From: Amycolatopsis sp. 195334CR
GTDB lineage: Bacteria > Actinomycetota > Actinomycetes > Mycobacteriales > Pseudonocardiaceae
Length of the DNA stretch: 64,000 nt
Assembly (NCBI RefSeq): GCF_017309385.1
Contig: NZ_JAFJMJ010000002.1
Span: 1,736,001-1,800,000 of the forward strand
Direction of reading: 5' to 3'
The position numbers and the translations under genes were made by a program. Shown here piece by piece: positions 43,575 through 52,940 of this stretch. Numbering within the stretch: position 1 is the first letter of the stretch; each line of letters starts with the position of its first letter. The notes under the pieces are model-generated. The model saw only the letters and a list, made by a program, of their open reading frames with translations. It was not told the DNA's origin and did no database searches.

Positions 43575-45085
43575 CGTGCGACTCCTGTCTTCGGTAGCAG
43601 CCGGGCCGCGGCGATGGCGGCGACGGCGAAGGTGATGAAGCCGGTGGCGAGCGCGACGGTCATGCCGTCGACGAACGCGCCGCGCGCCGCTTCGAGCAGC
43701 TGCCCGGCGACCGGCTCCGGAAGGCCCGACGCGGCCTCGGCCGCATCGGTCAGCCCGCGTCCGGCGAGTTCCGCCTCGTGCGGTGGAACGCCCGCGACGG
43801 CGGGGAAAGCGGCGGTGTAGACACCGGCGGCGATGCTGCCCAGCACCGCCACGCCGAGCCCGGCACCCAGTTCGTACGCGGTCTCCTCGACCGCCGAGGC
43901 GGCACCGGCCTGTTCGGCCGGCGCGGCGGCCAGCAGCGCGTCGGAGGCGGCCGTGAGCGCCACCGAGATGCCGAAGCCGACCGCGACCAGCACCGGCCCG
44001 AGCAGCCACAGGTTCTCCGTGGTGTCCAGCCACAGCGCCGCCGCGCCGAGCGCCAGCCCGACCACGGCGAACCCGCCGACGGTCACCGCGCGGCCCTCGA
44101 ACCAGCGCAGCATCGGGGCCGCGACCAGGCTGCCGACCACCGCCGCGACCATCACGAACAGCAGCCGCAGCGCGGCCTCCATCGGTTCGAGCACCAGCAC
44201 CAGTTGCAGGTACTGGGCGAACAGCAGGCCGAGCCCGACCAGCGACAGCATCACCAGCAGCACGCTGCCGACCGCCACGCTGAACGCGCGCCGCCGGAAC
44301 AGCGCGAGGTCGAGCAGCGGCGAGACCAGCCGCCGCTGCCGCCGGACGAACACCACCAGCAGCGCCACCCCGGCCAGCCCGGCCGCCGGGCCGAGCACGG
44401 ACATCGAACCGCCGTGCGGGGTCTGCTTGATCGCGAACGCCACGCCGAGCACGCCGCCCGCCGCGAGCAGCGCGCTGAGCAGGTCCCACCGGCCCTCGGG
44501 CGGATCGGCGGACTCCGGGATCAGCCAGTAGGTCAGCGGCAGCGCGGCCAGCATCACCGGCACGTTGATGGCGAACGCGGCGTGCCAGCTGAACTCCTGC
44601 ACCAGGAAACCGCCGAGCAGCGGGCCCAGCACCGCGCCGGACCCGGCCACCCCGCTCCAGACGCCGATGGCGGTGCGCCGCTCGGCGCGATCGGGGAAGG
44701 CCTGCCGCAGGATGGACAGCGTGGCGGGCATGATCATCGCGCCGCCGACGCCGAGCAGCGCCCGCGCGGCGATCAGCATCGGCACGTTCACCGAGAACAC
44801 CGCGGCGAACGACGCCAGCCCGAACACCACGTAGCCGAGCACCAGCACGCGCCGCCTGCCGTAGTGGTCGCCGAGCGTGCCGAAGGCCAGCAGCAGCGGC
44901 GCGGCCAGCAGCGAGTACACCGCGATGATCCACAGCTGCTCGGTGGCGTCCGGGCGCAGGTCCTCGGCGATCGCGGGCAGCGCCATGTGCAGCACGGTCG
45001 CGTCGATCGAGACCAGCAGCAGGCTGGCGCACAGGATCGCGAGCACCGCCCAGCGACGGCGCACCAGCGCCTCGGTCCTCCCCAT
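43571..45085 (-). CDS. MFS drug exporter (DHA2, 14 TM)
   Basis: A 504-residue EmrB/QacA-type exporter with 14 predicted spans. Motif A is LGDHYGRRRVLVLGY, motif C is PAGAVLGPLLGG-like (GVAGSGAVLGPLLGGFL), and TM1 carries SIDATVLHMALPAI, with the aspartate typical of DHA2 pumps. ATG 45085 is preferred over ATG 45094 because GAGG lies 9 bp before it and immediately beside the other. Coupled downstream to the methyltransferase. Confidence 0.9.
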   Translation of the reverse strand: MGRTEALVRRRWAVLAILCASLLLVSIDATVLHMALPAIAEDLRPDATEQLWIIAVYSLLAAPLLLAFGTLGDHYGRRRVLVLGYVVFGLASFAAVFSVNVPMLIAARALLGVGGAMIMPATLSILRQAFPDRAERRTAIGVWSGVAGSGAVLGPLLGGFLVQEFSWHAAFAINVPVMLAALPLTYWLIPESADPPEGRWDLLSALLAAGGVLGVAFAIKQTPHGGSMSVLGPAAGLAGVALLVVFVRRQRRLVSPLLDLALFRRRAFSVAVGSVLLVMLSLVGLGLLFAQYLQLVLVLEPMEAALRLLFVMVAAVVGSLVAAPMLRWFEGRAVTVGGFAVVGLALGAAALWLDTTENLWLLGPVLVAVGFGISVALTAASDALLAAAPAEQAGAASAVEETAYELGAGLGVAVLGSIAAGVYTAAFPAVAGVPPHEAELAGRGLTDAAEAASGLPEPVAGQLLEAARGAFVDGMTVALATGFITFAVAAIAAARLLPKTGVAR

Positions 45086-45178
45086 GCTGATCATCCTCGC
45101 TGTTCGGCGCGGTCCGCACGACGGCGTGAAGGCGGATTCGAAGTCATCCTCAAGTCGGACAACCCCTGAGGGGGATGC

Positions 45179-46264
45179 TCATCGGGCGCGTACCAGGATC
45201 GGGGTGGCGAGCACGAGCACCGCCGCCGGCACGAGGAAGCCCAGGCGCGGATCGGCGTGGTAGAGGCCGGTGAAGGCCAGCGGGGAACAGGCCATGCCGA
45301 GGAACCGCAGTGCCTGGACCACCGAGATCGCGCCGTTGCGCGCGGTGCCCGCCCGGGTGATCACCAGCGTGTTCGTGCCGACCGAGATCAGCTGGGCGAC
45401 CACGCCGCCGATCGCCCAGGCCGCGACGAGCACCGGCAGCGACCCGGCCAGCCCGAGCAGCGCGACCACGGCCCCGCCGCCGAGCAGCCCGGTGACCAGC
45501 GCGACCACCGGCCCGAACCGGTCGGCGAACGCCCCGCTCAGCCGGGCGGTGAGGAACCCGGCCGCGCCGAACGCGGTGAGCGCGAGCCCGCGCGGCCCCG
45601 AGCTGAGCCCGAAGACGTCCTCCAGCCGGAACGCGACCAGGAAGGACAACCCGGCCAGGCAGCCCCAGCCGACGAGCACCAGCACACCCGGCACCACCGA
45701 CGGCCGGACCACGGACCGCCAGTCCGCGCGGGGACCGGCTTCGGCCTGGCCGGGGGCGGCGGGCAGGGGAGCGGCGGCCAGCGCGAGCGCGGTGACCGCG
45801 ATCCCGGCGAAGGCCCAGGGCCACGACAGCTCCGCGGCCAGCCCGCCGACCAGCGGCGCGGTGGTGTGCCCGAGCGCCTGCATCGCGGCGAACAGCCCGA
45901 GCGAACGGCCCAGCCGGTCACGCGGGGTGACCGCGGCCAGTTGGGCGAGGAGCAGCGGGGTGATGAACGCGTTGGCAGCGCCCTGCAGCCCGCGTGCCGT
46001 CAGGAACAGCCAGAACCAGGGCGCGACCAGTGCCAGCAGGGCGGTCGCCGCGTAGGCCGCATAGGCGACGCGCAGGGTGCGGACCACGCCCCAACGCTCA
46101 CCGAGCGTGCCCGAGACCAGCATGATGGCCGCGAACGGCACGAGGTACACCGTCAGCGAGGAGGCCGCCCCGGCCGGGCTGGTGCCGTAGGTGGCGGCGA
46201 GCTCGGGCAGCATCGCCACCACCACACCCGCCCCGAACGGCCCGAGGAGCCCGCCCAGATACAC
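45179..46264 (-). CDS. MFS transporter
   Basis: A 361-residue transporter with about 11-12 predicted spans. It begins VYLGGLLGPFGAGVVVAMLPELAATYG and has motif A-like GTLGERWGVVRTLR after the second span and GLQGAANAFITPLLLAQL later. The GTG at 46264 is a tentative start: upstream of it lies a 93-bp hairpin that should not be coded, although the frame is open. Substrate unknown. Confidence 0.82.
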   Translation of the reverse strand: MYLGGLLGPFGAGVVVAMLPELAATYGTSPAGAASSLTVYLVPFAAIMLVSGTLGERWGVVRTLRVAYAAYAATALLALVAPWFWLFLTARGLQGAANAFITPLLLAQLAAVTPRDRLGRSLGLFAAMQALGHTTAPLVGGLAAELSWPWAFAGIAVTALALAAAPLPAAPGQAEAGPRADWRSVVRPSVVPGVLVLVGWGCLAGLSFLVAFRLEDVFGLSSGPRGLALTAFGAAGFLTARLSGAFADRFGPVVALVTGLLGGGAVVALLGLAGSLPVLVAAWAIGGVVAQLISVGTNTLVITRAGTARNGAISVVQALRFLGMACSPLAFTGLYHADPRLGFLVPAAVLVLATPILVRAR

Positions 46265-46276
46265 CCCGATCGAACC

Positions 46277-46369
46277 GTGAGGTCGCGCCGGTGTTCGGGG
46301 GTGCGCTGGAAACGGCCCCCCAGGCCGTTTCCAGCGTGCGCCCGAACACCGGCTCAAAAGCGACCTCAC
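46277..46369. terminator. Large nested hairpin of 93 bp
   Basis: Nested arms: GTGAGGTCGC with GCGACCTCAC on the outside, GCCGGTGTTCGGG with CCCGAACACCGGC in the middle, and GCGCTGGAAACGGCC with GGCCGTTTCCAGCG at the tip. It lies between the 3' end of the PAC2 gene and the MFS gene on the same strand. Next to it, 46371-46389 makes a small GTTTCGGC/GCCGAAAC hairpin, and GGAGCCGAAACCAA is repeated at 46379 and 46399. It may end PAC2 transcription or control the MFS gene. Confidence 0.7.
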
Positions 46370-46412
46370 CGTTTCGGCGGAGCCGAAACCAACATTACGG
46401 AGCCGAAACCAA

Positions 46413-47300
46413 TTAGCCGAGGCCGCCGGGGCGGCGGCGCCGGAGGTAGCGTTCGAACTCGGCGGCGATCTTGTCGCCGCTGGCCTCGTCCACGGTGAGC
46501 TCGGTGTCCCGCTCCTCCAGCGACCGCACGTAGTCGCGGATCTCCTCGTCCTCGTCGGCCATCTCCGAGACCGTCCGCTGCCACTCCTCGGCCTGCTCGG
46601 GCAGCGCCCCGAGCGGGATCTCCACGTCGAGGATGTCCTCGAGCTTGTGCAGCAGCGCCAGCGTGGCCTTCGGCGACGGCGGGTGCGAGACGTAGTGCGG
46701 CACCGCGGCCCACACCGACACCGCCGGGATCCCCGCCTGCACGCACGCGTCCTGCAGCACGCCGACGATGCCGGTCGGGCCCTGGTAGCGGTTGCGCTCC
46801 AGGCCGAAGCGCGCGGCGGCGGCCGCGTCGTAGGCCGTGCCGGTGACCGGGACCGGCCGCGTGTGCGGGGTGTCGGCCAGCAGCGCGCCCAGCGTCACCA
46901 CGGTGGACACCTGGAGGTGCTCCATGTGCTCGAGCAACTCGGTGCAGAACGCGCGCCAGCGCATGTTCGGCTCGGGCCCCTGCACCAGCACCACGTCGCG
47001 GCCGAAACCCTCCGGGTGGCATACCGCCAGGCGGGTGGTCGGCCATTCCACCCTTCGAGTGACGCCGTCCACCATGCGGACAGTGGGCCTGCTCACCTGG
47101 AAGTCGTAGTACTCGTCGGGGTTGAGCTCGACCAGCGGGGTCGCGTCCCAGTTCAGCTGCAGGTGCTCGATCGCGGTGCTGGCCGCGTCACCTGCGTCGT
47201 TCCAGCCCTCGAAGGCGACCACCATGACGGGTTTGCCGTCGTCGGCGGCTTCCGGGGCCGGCTCGGCGTGCGGGCTGTTCGGCTGTTCGGGCTCACTCAC
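46413..47300 (-). CDS. PAC2 family protein
   Basis: A 295-residue protein of the PAC2 (proteasome assembly chaperone-like) family, equivalent to Rv2125. It has VMVVAFEGWNDAGDAASTAIEHL at the start, typical of bacterial PAC2, and an acidic C-terminus with YLRRRRPGG. It diverges from metH by 51 bp, the same neighbour as in mycobacteria. The function in bacteria is not settled. Confidence 0.92.
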   Translation of the reverse strand: MSEPEQPNSPHAEPAPEAADDGKPVMVVAFEGWNDAGDAASTAIEHLQLNWDATPLVELNPDEYYDFQVSRPTVRMVDGVTRRVEWPTTRLAVCHPEGFGRDVVLVQGPEPNMRWRAFCTELLEHMEHLQVSTVVTLGALLADTPHTRPVPVTGTAYDAAAAARFGLERNRYQGPTGIVGVLQDACVQAGIPAVSVWAAVPHYVSHPPSPKATLALLHKLEDILDVEIPLGALPEQAEEWQRTVSEMADEDEEIRDYVRSLEERDTELTVDEASGDKIAAEFERYLRRRRPGGLG

Positions 47301-47351
47301 TGTGCCAGCCTACGACCTGGCCGAGGCCGCGCTGACCGTAGGCTAAGGAGC

Positions 47352-50300
47352 ATGGCCGAACGACTCTCTTCGCCCTTGCTGGACGCCCTCGCCGAACGGG
47401 TTGTGGTGGCCGACGGTGCGATGGGCACCGCGCTTCAGGCCCACGACCTGTCCCTCGACGACTTCGACGGTCTCGAAGGCTGCAACGAGATCCTCAACGT
47501 CACCCGCCCCGACGTGGTGCGCGAGATCCACCGCGGCTACCTGGAGGCGGGTGCGGACGCGGTCGAGACCAACACCTTCGGCTGCAACTTCGCCAACCTC
47601 GCCGAGTACGACATCGAGGACCGCATCTTCGAGCTGTCCGAGATCGGCGCCCGCCTCGCGCGGGAAACCGCCGACGAGTTCGCCACCCCGGACCAGCCGC
47701 GGTTCGTGCTCGGCTCGGTCGGTCCCGGCACCAAGCTGCCCACACTGGGACACGCCCCCTACGCCCGCCTGCGCGACGCCTACGTGCAGGAAGTGCGCGG
47801 GCTGCTGGCCGGCGGCGCCGACGCGGTGCTGGTCGAGACCACCCAGGACATCCTCCAGACCAAGGCCTCGATCGTGGCCGCGCACCGCGCGATGGCCGCC
47901 GAGGGCAGGCGGGTGCCGATCATCGCCTCGATCACCGTCGAGACCACCGGCACCATGCTGCTCGGCACCGAGGTGGGCGCCGCGCTGCAGGCGCTCGAAC
48001 CGCTCGGCATCGACCTGATCGGGCTGAACTGCGCCACCGGCCCGGCCGAGATGAGCGAGCACCTGCGCCAGCTGTCCAAGCACGCGAAGGTGCCGCTGAC
48101 CGTGATGCCGAACGCCGGGCTGCCCGAGCTGGGCCCGAACGGCGCGGTCTACCCGCTCGGCCCGGAGGGGCTCGCCGAGGCGCTGGCCGGGTTCGTCCGG
48201 GAGTTCGGCGTCGGCCTGGTCGGCGGCTGCTGCGGCACCACCGACGAGCACATCCGCCAGCTGGTCGCCGCGGTCCGCGAGACCGAGCGCGCCCAGCGCC
48301 GCCCGCGCCCCGAGCCCGGCGTGTCCTCGCTGTACCAGGCGGTGCCGTTCGAGCAGGACGCCAGCGTGCTGATGATCGGCGAGCGGACCAACGCCAACGG
48401 CTCGAAGGCCTTCCGCGAGGCGATGCTGGAGGGCCGCTGGGAGGACTGCGTCGCGATCGCCCGCGACCAGACCCGCGACGGCGCGCACATGCTCGACGTC
48501 TGCGTGGACTACGTGGGCCGCGACGGCGCGGCGGACATGGCCGAGATCGCCTCCCGCTTCGCCACCGCCTCCACCCTGCCGATCATGCTCGACTCCACCG
48601 AGATCGACGTGATCCGGACCGGCCTGGAGCACCTCGGCGGGCGCTGCGCGGTCAACTCGGTCAACTACGAGGACGGCGACGGCCCGGAGTCCCGCTTCAC
48701 CAAGGTGATGGAGCTGGTCGCCGAGTTCGGCGCGGCGGTGGTCGCGCTGACCATCGACGAGGAGGGCCAGGCCCGCACGGCCGAGCACAAGGTGGCCATC
48801 GCCGACCGGCTGATCACCGACATCACCACCAACTACGGGCTGGCCGAGTCCGACATCATCATCGACACGCTGACCTTCACCATCGCCACCGGGCAGGAGG
48901 AGTCGCGCCGGGACGCCATCGAGACCATCGAGGCCATCCGCGAGCTCAAGCGCCGCCACCCCGAGGTACAGACCACGCTGGGCCTGTCGAACATCTCCTT
49001 CGGCCTGAACGCGGCCGCGCGGCAGGTGCTGAACTCGGTGTTCCTGCACGAGTGCGTGCAGGCCGGGCTGGGCACCGCGATCGTGCACGCCTCGAAGATC
49101 CTGCCGATGTCGAAGATCCCGGACGAGCAGCGCAAGGTCGCGCTCGACCTGGTCTACGACCGCCGCGCCGACGGCTACGACCCGCTGCAGGCGTTCATGG
49201 CGCTGTTCGAGGGCGTCACGGCGTCCTCGTCGAAGGAGTCGCGCGCGCAGGAGCTGGCCAAGCTGCCGCTGTTCGACCGGCTGGAGCGGCGGATCGTCGA
49301 CGGCGAGCGCAACGGCCTCGACGAGGACCTCGCGGAGGCGCTGCAAACACGCCCGGCGCTGGAGATCATCAACAACACGCTGCTGTCCGGCATGAAGACC
49401 GTCGGCGAGCTGTTCGGCTCCGGCCAGATGCAGCTGCCGTTCGTGCTGCAGTCCGCCGAGGTGATGAAGGCGGCGGTGGCCTACCTCGAACCACACATGG
49501 AGAAGGACGACTCCGGCGGCAAGGGCCGGATCGTGCTGGCCACGGTCAAGGGCGACGTGCACGACATCGGCAAGAACCTGGTCGACATCATCCTGTCGAA
49601 CAACGGCTACGAGGTGGTGAACCTGGGCATCAAGCAGCCCATCACCTCGATCCTGGACGCCGCCGAGGAGAACAAGGCCGACGCCATCGGCATGTCCGGC
49701 CTGCTGGTCAAGTCCACGGTGATCATGAAGGAGAACCTGGAGGAGATGAACTCCCGCGGGGTCTCCGCCCGCTGGCCGGTGCTGCTCGGCGGCGCCGCGC
49801 TGACCAGGTCCTACGTGGAGAACGACCTCACCGAGATGTACCTCGGGGACGTCCGCTACGCCAGGGACGCCTTCGAGGGCCTGCGGCTGATGGACGCGAT
49901 CATGGCCGCCAAGCGCGGCGAGTCGCCGGTGCTCGACGAGGAGGAGCAGGCCAAGCGCGCCGAGCGCAAGGCGCGGCGCGAACGGTCCCTGCGCATCGCC
50001 GAGGCCCGCCGCGCCAAGCAGGAGGCGGCCGAGGAGGAGCCGCCGCCCGCGCGCTCGGACGTGGCCGCCGACGTGGCGCTGCCGACCCCGCCGTTCTGGG
50101 GCAGCCGGGTGATCAAGGGCGTGCCGCTGGCCGAGTACTCGGCGATGCTGGACGAGCGCGCCACCTTCATGGGGCAGTGGGGGCTCAAGGGCGCCCGCGG
50201 CGGCAGCGGCCCGACCTACGACGAGCTGGTGGAGTCCGAGGGCAGGCCGCGCCTGCGGTACTGGCTGGACAAGCTGACCGCGGACGGCGTGCTGGCGCAC

Positions 50301-50912
50301 GCGGCGGTGGTCTACGGCTACTTTCCGTGCGTGGCCGACGGCGACGACCTGGTGGTGCTCGCCGACGCGAAGCCGGACGCGCCCGAGCGCACCCGGTTCA
50401 CCTTCCCGCGCCAGCGCCGTGACCGGCGGCTGTGCCTGGCCGACTTCTACCGCCCGCGGGAGCTGGCGCTCGCCGCCGGTGAGGTCGACGTGGTGCCGTT
50501 CACCCTGGTCACCATGGGCCAGCCGATCGCCGACTACGCCAACGAGCTGTTCGCGGCGAACGCCTACCGCGACTACCTCGAGGTCCACGGCCTCGGCGTG
50601 CAGCTGACCGAGGCGCTGGCCGAGTACTGGCACCGGCGGATCCGCGAGGAGCTGCACTTCGCCAGCGGGGCCGCGGTGGCCGAGGAGGACCCCGAGGAGA
50701 TCGAGCGGTACTTCAAGCTCGAGTACCGTGGGGCGCGGTTCTCCCTCGGTTACGGCGCCTGCCCCGAGCTGGAGGACCGGTCGAAGATCGTGGAGCTGCT
50801 CGGCGCGGAGCGCATCGGGGTCAAGCTGTCCGAGGAGTACCAGTTGCACCCGGAGCAGTCCACCGACGCGATCGTCTGCCACCACCCGGAAGCAAAGTAC
50901 TTCAACACCTAG
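47352..50912 (+). CDS. metH: Cobalamin-dependent methionine synthase
   Basis: An 1186-residue enzyme that transfers methyl from 5-methyltetrahydrofolate to homocysteine through cobalamin. Order: homocysteine domain with zinc ligands (LNCATGP and VGGCCGTT), pterin domain (MIGERTNANGSKAFREAM), B12 cap and B12 domain with DVHDIG in VKGDVHDIGKNLVD, a linker rich in K/R/E, and the reactivation domain (AEYWHRRIREELHF, RFSLGYGACPELEDRSKI). ATG 47352 follows AAGGAG. No riboswitch-sized leader is present. Confidence 0.97.
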   Translation: MAERLSSPLLDALAERVVVADGAMGTALQAHDLSLDDFDGLEGCNEILNVTRPDVVREIHRGYLEAGADAVETNTFGCNFANLAEYDIEDRIFELSEIGARLARETADEFATPDQPRFVLGSVGPGTKLPTLGHAPYARLRDAYVQEVRGLLAGGADAVLVETTQDILQTKASIVAAHRAMAAEGRRVPIIASITVETTGTMLLGTEVGAALQALEPLGIDLIGLNCATGPAEMSEHLRQLSKHAKVPLTVMPNAGLPELGPNGAVYPLGPEGLAEALAGFVREFGVGLVGGCCGTTDEHIRQLVAAVRETERAQRRPRPEPGVSSLYQAVPFEQDASVLMIGERTNANGSKAFREAMLEGRWEDCVAIARDQTRDGAHMLDVCVDYVGRDGAADMAEIASRFATASTLPIMLDSTEIDVIRTGLEHLGGRCAVNSVNYEDGDGPESRFTKVMELVAEFGAAVVALTIDEEGQARTAEHKVAIADRLITDITTNYGLAESDIIIDTLTFTIATGQEESRRDAIETIEAIRELKRRHPEVQTTLGLSNISFGLNAAARQVLNSVFLHECVQAGLGTAIVHASKILPMSKIPDEQRKVALDLVYDRRADGYDPLQAFMALFEGVTASSSKESRAQELAKLPLFDRLERRIVDGERNGLDEDLAEALQTRPALEIINNTLLSGMKTVGELFGSGQMQLPFVLQSAEVMKAAVAYLEPHMEKDDSGGKGRIVLATVKGDVHDIGKNLVDIILSNNGYEVVNLGIKQPITSILDAAEENKADAIGMSGLLVKSTVIMKENLEEMNSRGVSARWPVLLGGAALTRSYVENDLTEMYLGDVRYARDAFEGLRLMDAIMAAKRGESPVLDEEEQAKRAERKARRERSLRIAEARRAKQEAAEEEPPPARSDVAADVALPTPPFWGSRVIKGVPLAEYSAMLDERATFMGQWGLKGARGGSGPTYDELVESEGRPRLRYWLDKLTADGVLAHAAVVYGYFPCVADGDDLVVLADAKPDAPERTRFTFPRQRRDRRLCLADFYRPRELALAAGEVDVVPFTLVTMGQPIADYANELFAANAYRDYLEVHGLGVQLTEALAEYWHRRIREELHFASGAAVAEEDPEEIERYFKLEYRGARFSLGYGACPELEDRSKIVELLGAERIGVKLSEEYQLHPEQSTDAIVCHHPEAKYFNT

Positions 50913-50920
50913 GAGAACAC

Positions 50921-51622
50921 GTGACTCACGCGTCCACAGTGGACGGTGCGGTGGCCGGAACCGGGATCGCCGCGGTGCTCTGGGACATGGACGGCACCCT
51001 GGTCGACACCGAGAAGCTGTGGGACGTCGCGCTGTACGAGGTGGCCCAGTGGCTCGGCGGCACCCTGACCGAGGCGCAGCGGCTGACCCTGGTGGGGTCC
51101 AACATGGAGACCACCACCGGGTTCCTGCTGGGCGCACTGGGCAAACCGGACACCCCGGAGCTGCGCGCGGAGATCGCGCGGTGGATCCGCACCCGCACCG
51201 CCGAGCTGTTCGGCGACGCGCTGCCGTGGCGGCCGGGGGCGCACGAGGCGCTGACCGCGGTGCGCGCGGCCGGCATCCCGTCGGCGCTGGTCACCTCCAC
51301 CGAGCGGGAGCTGACCGAACTCGCGCTGAACACCATCGGCCGCGAGTTCTTCGACGTCACCGTGTGCGGGGACGAGGTCGGCGGCCGCAACAAACCGGAC
51401 CCGGAGCCGTACCTGCTGGCCGCGCGACTGCTCGAAGTGGACCCCGCGCGCTGCGTGGCCGTGGAGGACTCGCCGCCGGGCACCGAATCCGCGGTGGCCG
51501 CCGGCTGCACGGTGCTGGTGGTGCCGAACGACGTCGAGGTCGCCCCGGGACCGCGCCGGGTGTTCAAGGACTCGCTGGTCGGCGTGGAGCCCGCCGCGCT
51601 GGTGGCGCTGCTGGCGCCTTGA
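50921..51622 (+). CDS. HAD-superfamily phosphatase
   Basis: A 233-residue haloacid dehalogenase-like hydrolase of subfamily I (helical cap). Motif I is LWDMDGTLVDTE with the nucleophile and acid aspartates, motif II is LVTSTE, motif III the lysine in GGRNKPDPEPYLLAA, and motif IV VEDSPPG. It could be a phosphoglycolate-type phosphatase or phosphoglucomutase-like; substrate unknown. GTG start 8 bp after the metH stop with AGGAGA, so co-expressed with metH. Confidence 0.88.
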   Translation: MTHASTVDGAVAGTGIAAVLWDMDGTLVDTEKLWDVALYEVAQWLGGTLTEAQRLTLVGSNMETTTGFLLGALGKPDTPELRAEIARWIRTRTAELFGDALPWRPGAHEALTAVRAAGIPSALVTSTERELTELALNTIGREFFDVTVCGDEVGGRNKPDPEPYLLAARLLEVDPARCVAVEDSPPGTESAVAAGCTVLVVPNDVEVAPGPRRVFKDSLVGVEPAALVALLAP

Positions 51623-51629
51623 CCTGCCG

Positions 51630-51677
51630 CGAACGGTCCGTTCCGGTGCCGGTTCTCGCCGCGGAACGGACCGTTCG
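51630..51677. terminator. 16-bp stem hairpin between convergent genes
   Basis: CGAACGGTCCGTTCCG (51630-51645) and CGGAACGGACCGTTCG (51662-51677) pair perfectly with a 16-nt loop. It is placed 7 bp after the HAD gene and 17 bp before the end of the converging methyltransferase. Likely a bidirectional terminator. The arm sequence differs from the GAATGTGGCT family. Confidence 0.75.
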
Positions 51678-51694
51678 TGGCCGTACCGGTGGTG

Positions 51695-52474
51695 CTAGGG
51701 GAATTCGGTGAATTCAGCGGGGATGTCGGCGTGCTTGGTGCCGACCACGGCCACGTAGTGCAGTGGCTCGCCGCTGATGTTGAGCCGGTGCCGGTAGCGC
51801 TCCGTCGCGCGGACCTCGAGGACGCCGTTGTCCTGGCAGGTCTGGATGAACCCGGCGAAACCGGAGGTGTCCTCTTCGGTGAGGAACCTGTCCTTGATCG
51901 TGAAGGCGATCCAGCCGCCGTCGGAGACCAAGTTGAACGCCGCGCGGAACGCGCTCGGCGGGATGTCCGCGTAACCCAGTGCGGCCACGCAGACCAGGGT
52001 GTTGAACTTCGCCGCCGCCAGCGCGGCCGCGGTCTCTTCGGACGGAGCGGTCACGTCGCCGACGTGGTAGGCGTCGTAGACCTCGGGCCGTTCCCGGCGC
52101 GCGGCCTCGGCCGCCTCCGGGATGATGTCGGCGCCGACCAGGTGGCCGACCCCGATCGTGCGCAACTGCTCGCCGACGAGGCCGTTGCCCGCGCCGAGGT
52201 CGAGCACGCGCAGCCCCTCGGCGTCGTAACCGTCGCGCTGCAACTGCTCCTTCAGCAGCTTGGCGATGACGTCGGGGGACCGGCAATCGAGAATTTCGTG
52301 GAACAACTGCTCGTACAGCCCGTTAATGCGGTAGATACGGTGGTAGTCGTGAAAGCGGATGTCGACCCATTCACCGTCCAGCAGAACCGAGCAGTACTCG
52401 GCGTCCTGGTCGATTTCCTCGGGTCGCTCCGGCAACCTGATCTGCGGCTTGCCCAGTGATCGCTGGTTCTCCAT
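51695..52474 (-). CDS. Class I SAM-dependent methyltransferase
   Basis: A 259-residue methyltransferase. Motif I is LRVLDLGAGNGLVGEQL, followed by LVGADIIPEAAEAAR, and FNTLVCVAALGYADIPPSAFRAAFNLVSDGGWIAFTIKD marks the catalytic face. The N-terminal 80 residues (LDGEWVDIRFHDYHRIYRINGLYEQLFHEIL) may bind substrate. ATG 52474 follows GGAAG. Substrate unknown. It is divergent from hisE with 174 bp between. Confidence 0.85.
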   Translation of the reverse strand: MENQRSLGKPQIRLPERPEEIDQDAEYCSVLLDGEWVDIRFHDYHRIYRINGLYEQLFHEILDCRSPDVIAKLLKEQLQRDGYDAEGLRVLDLGAGNGLVGEQLRTIGVGHLVGADIIPEAAEAARRERPEVYDAYHVGDVTAPSEETAAALAAAKFNTLVCVAALGYADIPPSAFRAAFNLVSDGGWIAFTIKDRFLTEEDTSGFAGFIQTCQDNGVLEVRATERYRHRLNISGEPLHYVAVVGTKHADIPAEFTEFP

Positions 52475-52648
52475 ATCACTTCTTCCCGTTGTCTCCCATG
52501 TACCGAGGACCATTTGAGATAAGTGGACCCGGCGCCGAACGTCAACATCGACTGGACCATTCGGAGCAGGCTCGCGGTGTGACCGGTCTGGCACCCGGGG
52601 CGGCCCCGGTCGGCGGGCGCGCACCTGGGGTGGAAGGATCTGCAGACC

Positions 52649-52912
52649 GTGAAGACCTTCGATGAGCTGTTCGCGGAGCTGGCCGATCGCGCGCGCACGC
52701 GGCCCGCCGGATCGGGCACGGTGACCGCTTTGGACGCCGGTGTGCACGCCCAGGGCAAGAAGGTGCTCGAGGAGGCGGGCGAGGTGTGGATCGCCGCCGA
52801 GCACGAGTCCGACGAGCGGCTCGCCGAGGAGATCTCGCAGCTGCTGTACCGCGTCCAGGTGCTGATGCTGGGCCGCGGACTGTCCACTGAGGACGTCTAC
52901 CGGTACCTGTAG
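52649..52912 (+). CDS. hisE: Phosphoribosyl-ATP diphosphatase HisE
   Basis: An 87-residue enzyme for the second step of histidine synthesis, hydrolysing phosphoribosyl-ATP to the monophosphate. It has the MazG-like EExxE pattern [38 protein letters not shown] with acidic metal ligands. GTG start. It is separate from hisI, as in actinobacteria, and sits 28 bp upstream of hisG. Confidence 0.95.
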   Translation: MKTFDELFAELADRARTRPAGSGTVTALDAGVHAQGKKVLEEAGEVWIAAEHESDERLAEEISQLLYRVQVLMLGRGLSTEDVYRYL

Positions 52913-52940
52913 GGCCGGTCCCGCTACAAAGGAGTCGAAA

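Noticed and set aside
47301..47351. Cobalamin or SAM riboswitch before metH
   Set aside because: Only 51 bp separate the divergent PAC2 and metH starts, too short for such a riboswitch.
47343..51137. A 1264-codon open frame on the strand opposite metH
   Set aside because: It is the antisense of metH in a high-GC gene; its composition is R/H/A/G/L-rich with no domain and metH on the other strand is fully convincing.
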